From positions 6,538,824 through 6,602,823 of the forward strand of contig NC_049982.1 in NCBI RefSeq assembly GCF_000003815.2: 64,000 bases of DNA. Direction: 5' to 3'. The notes beneath the pieces are model-generated. The model ran no database searches. It saw only the letters and a program-made list of their open reading frames with translations, and was not told where the DNA came from. This stretch comes from Branchiostoma floridae (taxonomy: Eukaryota; Chordata; Leptocardii; Amphioxiformes; Branchiostomatidae). The translations under genes and the position numbers were made by a program. Of this stretch, positions 39,101-48,100 are shown piece by piece; within the stretch, counting starts at the first letter, position 1, and each line of letters opens with the position of its first letter.

Positions 39101-42100
39101 AGGTTCCGAGGGGCGTCCCGTCGATGTACCGCCAGTCTCCCTCCTGATCCAGATCATCAAAGCCGAGGTAGAAATGTGCATTACTGTCAACTTGGTTCTT
39201 CAGGTTGATCAGGAAATCGTGAGTGGCCTGGTCGCGGGGCATGGCCAGACTACCTCCATCACCCTGACATGCTGCAGCAGCCTCGTCAAACGTCTTCTTA
39301 TCATCATACGCCTTGTAGCAGTTGCCGCCGTGCTGTTCGTAGCCCACAGGACAGCCTGAAACAAGCCAAAAAAATGACCTCAAGGCAATAAAGCTTGTAA
39401 TAGAATGGGATATAAACGGTACACAATAGGCCGGGGTGGGTACCAATTTTGGTACGGGTCTGGCTAAGGTACAGAAAATCAGGTCCAGGTCCAGACCTGC
39501 ACCTGGACCTGATTGTCTGTGAATGGGCGATATTCAAACCAATGGTCTATTTTGCTACTGTAACAGAGGAATATGTTCAGTGGAATATTTGACTCCAACT
39601 GGCATTTTACAATCATGGTACACCACTTTGTTACTTATTGTGACCTTGTGGTTGACCACCAGGACTAAATCTTAGGTCAATACAGCGTAGGTGTGATGCG
39701 AAGTAAAAGTGCTGAAATTAATATGCACAGTCTGACTGTAATCCAAAAATAATGAAAATCTATATTCAACAACCATCCTTCTGCAAACGATCTGACAAAA
39801 CCTCAGCTAGGACTCTCATGTCAACCAAGCGAAATAATGAAGAAAGCCAACCAAAGATCTACACTGTTCATGCTCCATAAATTCAAACTAAGACAGTTTA
39901 GCCTCTCCCGTGAGAAGTTATGCTCTGTTGTAAGACTTCCGTTTCCCCCACCACAGAGTAAGCCGCACCGGCACGGCACGCAGCTCTTACTACACTGCAA
40001 CAACTGAGGATTGAATCTTTTAGTATTCAAAAACGGGCTTGCCAGACTATCCTTGGTGCCAGATCAATAAACTAGGAGTTCCTCCATCTTAAACATTTGC
40101 CTAAGGTCCCGATTTGAATAAATCACAATGTTGTTGACCCGGATCGCAACCCACATCACACATGTTCTGAGTATGAAAGTCCTATCATGGCACAGGCCGC
40201 TAAAATTGCATTCAATTTTCTACCATCCATATGATATCCTGATTTTCATAATATATGACTTTGTGTAATTTGATTATGTCAACCTTCAATTTGAAAGGCT
40301 CCTGCAGTTAAAAAAGGGGCCAAAAAAGTGTTAAAAAAAAACAGAAGTTCTGCTGCATTACAGCTTGGGGCCTACGATTAATGCTCTTTGTTTTCCAAGA
40401 CCAATCCACATAGTATTACATGTACAGTCAAACCTGTATAAGCGGCCATCATTGCATAGTGACCACCTGGCCACTGCGGTCATTTTTTGTCGGTCCGTTG
40501 CCCTTTGATTTTCCCATTGACCTAAGCATTAAGAAATAGTCTATAGCGGTCCACCTGTCCACTGGGCCGCAGCCACATGATTTCCGGTCCCGTAGATACA
40601 GAGACACTGCCTATTGCGACCATAAGGCGGCCGCATGTCACCCTGTGCCGAGTTTAAAATCGTAGTTTGCGAGGATTTGGAGTTCCCGACAGGGTCATTT
40701 TGGCGGTGGCCGAAGGTACACGTCCCATGAACGTTAGAGCTCAAGTCTTTGTTGACGAATTTACCAACATTGCGCATGGCAATATCAATCATTTCCTGTA
40801 GATTTGACTTTGGCAGGGTCAGTTGAATTTTGAGACGATCGAGACAAAGTTACTTTATGAGAAAGATTAGTGGGTACTGATCTCATGTGTAACATATTGA
40901 TCATGGTCAACTGATCAGCATTTTCTCTATAGTGGCCACCTCTGTCTATAGTGGCCACATTTCTCCAGTCCCTTGATTGGCTGCTATAGACAGGTTTGAC
41001 TGTAATTTATAATTAATATTACAAGAATCCAACAACACCACCTTAGAAGTTAGATTTTGCTGTCTAATAAACAATAAATTAATATACACTCAGCCATGTA
41101 CATTGGCACCAAATCTAATATACAAATGGCACCAAAAACATCTTTCAAGGTAATGTTCCAAAATACACACCACAGTCTACATTTGCAGGGTTGTCACACT
41201 GATCAGTCTCCTCGTTAAAGTAAAGGCCGTCTGGACAGTCCATATGGTAAGCTATTCCATTGCTGCAGTCGTAATACATGGTGCAGTCTTCTGGGTCGGC
41301 ATAGTCACCGTCTGGCTTTCCTTCGCAGGAGAAACCTTCACCTGTTGGAACAAATCACAAATATATACATTTAAGTTTGCTGTGAGGGTGATGAAGAGAA
41401 ATGTGCAGTCTCGTAATAAAACAGATAAATAGGAAAGTCTATCACTTATACAATCATGTACCTACATGTAGTACACAATTCTATTACATGATCCAACAAA
41501 TGTATTATATCATTTGAACAAGTATGCACCATATAGCCTTGATGTACTTTGTTACGTTATGTAATTTGAGTCATGCTCACTTGATGATGTTTTCTTGCCA
41601 TGTACCGGTCGCTTGGTAGGCCTACGTGCCGTTTGCCTCCGCCTTGCGCCTGTTACATGTACATGTAGGTAATATCAAACTAAGTCATTGGAAATTATGT
41701 AGTACTACATTCTATCATGATTGACAAATGGTCGACTTCAAAACAAAATAATTGCATTTCAATGTAAAATCAATAACACAAACCAGATGATATTTTCCCT
41801 GATCATGAGTGTTGTACTGTTAAGAACATGGAAAAATTATAATGTTGCACCAAATCTAATATGCAAATGGCACCAAAAACATCTTTCAAGGTAATGTTCG
41901 AAAATACACACCACAGTCTACATTTGCAGGATTGTCACACTGATCAGTCTCCTCGTTAAAGTAAAGGCCGTCTGGACACTCCATATGGTAAGCTATTCCA
42001 TTGCTGCAGTCGTAATACATGGTGCAGTCTTCTGGGTCGGCATAGTCACCATTTGGCTTTCCTTCACAGGAGAAACCTTCACCTGTTGGAACAAATTAAA

Positions 42101-45100
42101 CAAATCTCAACTTCCTGATTGAGTTCTGATCTACAGCAAGTAGATTGCGCATTCAAGACTTCTTACATTGTGACCATGTAAAAAAAAAACAGTTATTGAA
42201 CTTAATTTTAGTCAATGATATCTTCTTCTTTCCTTTAGTTACTGCTTAGCCCCTGTAACAGGGATTATATAATTATTAGCAGTGCACATGGTGTAACAAG
42301 TGATAATGACAAATAAACATACAGAAAATAAAGGTAAAACTAAAAACACTAAAGGAACATAAACATTACTGATTTGTGGGTAAAAGGACAAGACGCAAGT
42401 GGATATAACTTTAAGTTAGTGTTATTTACATTATATACAAGGATGTGTAGGGACGACTCAATGCAGCAGAGCCCTCTCCAGTTCTGTTTTGAACTGGGAG
42501 AGACCCCTCCTCCGCCACACCTGGTGAGGCTCAAGTTTGTTCCACCCCTGGATGGTGCGAGTGAAGAACCTGTAGAAGTTGGATTTACTCACGATGGTCT
42601 GCAGCTAGCTTGATAGCGTGGTTGGTGCGGTGGGAGCATTGAGTCACCAGGACCAGTTTGGATGCATGTGAGACAGAAATGTGCTAATGTGGATGATTTT
42701 GCACATCTTCCGTAGTTACTTCGTCAAATGCACGCAGTATCAATTTTGTCGATAAGCTTACTTCTTAGCGTGCAATTACCATGCCCGGTGCGCCTAGTGT
42801 GCGGTTACGAGAAGTCAAAGGAGGCGTCGTTTTAACACCTCCTTACTGCAATGTTGTTATAATGACGACCTCACATTTTCACCTGTACAAATGCCTCGGG
42901 CTGTGCATGAACATTTTGAAGTGCAAAATATGGGGCTGGGAGCTTGAACTTTGCATGTTTTGGCACATTAAAGAACCCAATGAATGTTTGTGCATGCGTG
43001 CATGTGGACGTGTGTGCATGTGGACGTGTGTGCATGTGGACGTGTGTGCATGTGTGGATTTCGATCAAGTCTTGCAGTAACATCAGTAACGGTCATGATG
43101 TAAAGTGACGAATTTACTGTGATTTCATAGTGAGATGATTTCGTGATTGAGAAGTCACCACATAAAAAAATGGCAAAATAAAACCAAAGGTAATAGCTTA
43201 AAATATTTACAGTATAATGATGATGAAAGCAGATATCAATGATTTGACATAACAAGTAAGTCTTCAGAATTCTTTACCCAAACAGGAGTGGAACTGCCAT
43301 CAGACATCTACTCACCTGATGAAGAGTACATTTTCTTGGCAGGTAATGGTGCACGTCCCTTTCCTTTCACAGGTGTCCCTGTTAGGTAATGAATATGAAG
43401 AGAGGTCATATGACTAAAACGCAAAATGTCCGAAAAAAAAATACTTACTCAGGGCTCGAAATACCACATGCATATGCAAGTTTGTGCAAGTAAAATTGGT
43501 GTGGTGCAAGTAAGTTTAGACCAAACTTGCACTAGTGCAAGTTACTTTTGTCCTCCAATACCTGACATTAGAAAAAGCTTACACACACCAAGAATATTGT
43601 CTGTAATTGAAAGGTAAAAGAAAATAACACTGAATAAAAATAAAGCTAAATTTGTTATTTCTAAATTTGGTTAGACATCCAGGTAAACAATTTTTTTTAG
43701 ACAAATCCATCTCTACAATGCTAATGATTCCTATGGTGCTGTCTTACCTTGATTTGCATATGAGTTACATTTGCATACAAATTAGTGACTTTAATATGTT
43801 CAACTGGTTTTTCCAGTTATATGTATTGTATTGAGTTGTTCTACCACTTCATTCTGGAGATGCTTAAGACTAGTTACTGTGATGGATGTCACTCGAAGAG
43901 TCCAGAAGAAATCTATGGATCTTATCGAGTTGTAGACATTGAATTGTTTTTAATTGAGCCTAAATTCACAGTTTTTATGAAACAGTTTGTACAATTTCAA
44001 ACCAAAAATAAAATACGCTACGGAAAAACAAATATCCAAACATGTGGTCTTTACCGGTATGTATCCCCATTTACTCACGCGCATTTGCAAATTTTCAGAA
44101 GAGGAGATAAGGGGTTAACAGTTCACTATTTGGGGTTGTGCAAGTAAGTTTCTTTTGGTGCAAGTTACCTTTGGCTTAACTTGCACAGGTGCAAGTTGAC
44201 TGAAAAGTGTATTTCGAGCCCTGTTACTAGTACATGTACATCCTTTTGTTCATAAATAAGAAAACAAGATAATAATATTTCATAAAATGATTTTTCTGAG
44301 CTAATGAAAATTTTCTAAAAAGGGCAGAAAAGTTGTCAATGGAATATCATTGGAAAAGGGGGAGGAAAGTTGTTGTGTTTAAGGGGCATTCCACTCCACG
44401 TTTCTTAAAACATCCCGGCCGGGCCCCGGTTTGGAAATATGACCTAAGCCTTACAGGTATTATTAGCAGTGCACATGTAATAATAACAGTGCACATGTAA
44501 TAATAACAGTGCACATGTAATAATAACAGTGCACATGTAATAATAACAGTGCACATGTAATAATAACAGTGCACATGTAATAATAACAGTGCACATGTAA
44601 TAATAACAGTGCACATGTAATAATAACAGTGCACATGTAATAATAACAGTGCACATGTAATAATAACAGTGAACATGTAATAATAACAGTGCACATGTAA
44701 TAATAACAGTGCACATGTAATAATAACAGTGCACATGTAATAATAACAGTGCACATGTAATAATAACAGTGCACATGTAATAATAACAGTGCACATGTAA
44801 TAATAACAGTGCACATGTAATAATAACAGTGCACATGTAATAATAACAGTGCACATGTAATAATAACAGTGCACATGTAATAATAACAGTGCACATGTAA
44901 TAATAACAGTGCACATGTAATAATAACAGTGCACATGTAATAATAACAGTGCACATGTAATAATAACAGTGCACATGTAATAATAACAGTGCACATGTAA
45001 TAATAACAGTGCACATGTAATAATAACAGTGCACATGTAATAATAACAGTGCACATGTAATAATAACAAATAAACATACGTAACAAGTGATAATAACAAA

Positions 45101-48100
45101 TAAACATACGGAAAATAAAGGTAAAAACACTAAGGAACATAAACAACTGATTTGTGGGTAAAAGGGCAAGACACATGTCCCCTCTACAGTTTTGGTTAGT
45201 CGCATTGTGCTGTCGTTTTTGCTGGCATTTTCCTCCGATTTACCGTCAGTTATTGCCACAACAGAACCAAGAAAAAGTCTGAAATATATGTAAATAATAG
45301 TTTCCGACAAGCCGCTCAGACCCCACGAACTTGCAATATAAAGGGGCGGTGCATGCGCCGCAGAAATCCAGGTACAAATGCTTATTAGGTGTTGTTTGTA
45401 TACACCTTTCTCACGCGGCGGCCATGATAGATCCAAGAAGAGGTCAATGAGGCAAACAGACAAAACTTATTTCTAAAATCAGGTCCCATTTAGTTTTCCC
45501 CCAAACCACACAAATTTTCATGATATAAGATGGAATAATAAATATTACAAGAAGTGTTATGCACCAAAAAATGTAGCAATTTAGAGTAGTGTAGACTGAC
45601 CCCATAGTCCATTTAGAGATGCAAAATAAAAACATAATAATGCAAATTTTTAACGAATTTGCAGCCATTCACTTATTGGTCGATTTCCTAATTGGCAGGC
45701 TACCATTGGTCGAACTGCTAATTATGATGGACAGCCTTTTGTTTGCCACATTGAACTCGTTTTAGATCTATCATGGCCGCCGCATGAGAAAGGTGTATAT
45801 CAAAACAATGAAATAGCTTCTATAAAGCAAATATTTATGTCTCTATGATTATGAAGCAGATATTTATCCCTCTCTAAGCATATATTTTCAGTTTCCCTTT
45901 TTTGTTAGGGGTGAGAGATCTGCTTCGTGATGAAAACCAGCATCATAAGTCTGAGACAAAAAATATTTTCCAAATGTGAGCGCAGGGACTTATTGGCGTC
46001 TTGAATATTTTTTCAAAGTTGATAGAAGGCAGGGAGGGCCTAGCAAAAATAATTTAGACCTAGGGGGAGGGCCTAGCAAAATTTTTCTGACCCGACCCCC
46101 TCACTAAATTCCGTACGGTCCCTAAAGTGAGGAATATGCTGTGATTTCATAGTGTGATGATTTCGTGATTGAGAAGTCACCACAAAAAAAATGGCAAAAT
46201 AAAACCAAAGGTAATAGCTAAATATTTACAGTATAATGATGATGAAAGCAGATATAAATGATTTGACATAACAAGTAGGTCCTCAGAATTTTTTACCCGA
46301 ACAGGAGTGGAACTGCCATCTACTCACCTGATGAAGAATACTTGGCAGGTAATGGTGCACGTCCCTTTCCTTTCACTGGTGCCCCTGTAAAGTGGTGAAT
46401 ATGAAGAGAGGTATTTTTTATGAATAAAACATTAAATACAACGAAAGTGCAGTGCATGTCATTTTGAAGGAAACATTACTTAGTCTATATATGGAATGGG
46501 GTGATCGGAGTGTCATATGGTATAGGTACAAAAAAACAAATGGAAAGTCTTAACAACATTTCTAAAAAAAATTATACATCACACTGATCAAGTGGAATTT
46601 GCATAATGTGCATATCATACATCCATCATTACAGCAACATCCAGGGGTGCGGGTCACAGGGAAAATTGGGTTAAGTCAGTAAAACATAAAATGATGCAGC
46701 TACATGTAGACATGTGCTTGATTGCAATGTATGCAGAGGGCAGAATCAGTATGACAACAAGTTAAGATTACCTTCTTGTCCACCCCCTGGCATATATCGG
46801 CACTGGTGTAGAGGGATGCATCTCTCGCCAAACCACACATGGCCCCAATCACAGACACATCCTGGAACACAGATCCTGGGGCACATTGGACGTGGGTCCG
46901 CACAGGTAGGGCGACACATGCCATCACACTGGGACCAGTGACTGTTCGCCGGGCACTCAGCTGTAGATCAAGAAGAGGAAATGGTCGCCTGTATAATAAT
47001 TTGTAGTCAAGTCAGGGAATGGGGGTTGAGTGCCTTTCCCAATGGCACAACTTTGGTACTGGGGCCTGCTAGGGAATCAAACCAAGAAAGTATAACAGGG
47101 CTTGAAATACTTTTTCTGCATACCTGCACTGGTGCAGGTAACATTGAAAATTGCCTGCACCACTTTGAATTTAGGAAGTATGGATCATACTAAAATTATT
47201 CAGCAACCATTGCTATTTTTACTTTTATACTTTATACTAGTAGGTGGTAACAGTCAATGCAGCTAGTAACAATCCAATGTGGCACATACACCTACTAGTA
47301 CAGCATAGGACATAAAACCAGGACCAGTGCAGGTTAGGTGCAGGTAGACACCAGAAATACCTGCACAGCTCCAACTTTACCTGCACTAACCTGCATATGC
47401 AGGTGGTATTTCGAGCCCTGTATAACTATAAGAAAGTCTATGTCCTTGATTACTCTTTATTGCATAGTTGTAACACCTCCTTACTGCAATGCTGTTGTAA
47501 TGACGACCTCAAATTTTCACCAGTACAAATGCCTCAGGCTTTGCATACACATTTTAAAGTGCGATGGGGTGTGGGAGCTTAAAGTTAAACTTTGCATATT
47601 TTGGCACATTAAGGAACCCAATGAATGTTTGTGTGTGCATGTGTATGTGTGTGCATGTGTGGATTTCGATCAAGTCTTGCAGTAACATCAGTAAAGGCAC
47701 TGATGTACATCGTGAGGAATATGCTGTTATTTCATAGTCACTATAAGTGTGATGATCTCGTGATTGAGATGTCACCCCCCCAAAAAAAAAAGGCAAAATA
47801 AAACCAAAGGGAATTTGAAAATTCATTTACAGCATAAAGCAGATATTACAACCTATTTCTCAGAATCTTTTTAGCCAAACAGAATTGGAATTGCCATCTA
47901 CTCACCTGATAAAGAGTAGGGAGCAGGTAATGGTAAAGTGATGAATACGAAGAGAGGTAATAAGGTTACCACATAAATATGGCAAAGGTGCAGCACATTG
48001 TTGTATTTGAAGATATCTTTTTAATGCAAGATGGAAGTGTCACACAAAGGTGGGATGAAAGGTTGGACATGCAATATAAACGTTTTACTTTGTTATGTTA

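Noticed and set aside
38967-39359. 130-codon plus-strand ORF
   Set aside because: Shadow of the single-exon C-type lectin on the minus strand.
24787-41432. Plus-strand ORFs starting MVRYSIAAVVIHGAVFWV (24,787; 36,639; 41,244)
   Set aside because: Reverse-strand shadows of the CBM14 exons; they recur only because the exons are duplicated.
44467-45066. CRISPR-like array
   Set aside because: There are no spacers: units abut each other. The surrounding gene is eukaryotic.
44347-45463. Minus-strand ORFs of 237-339 codons with a repeating HVHCYYYMCTVIITCALLLL-type peptide
   Set aside because: They are frames through the 20-bp minisatellite, identical in all three phases; no splice or codon evidence.
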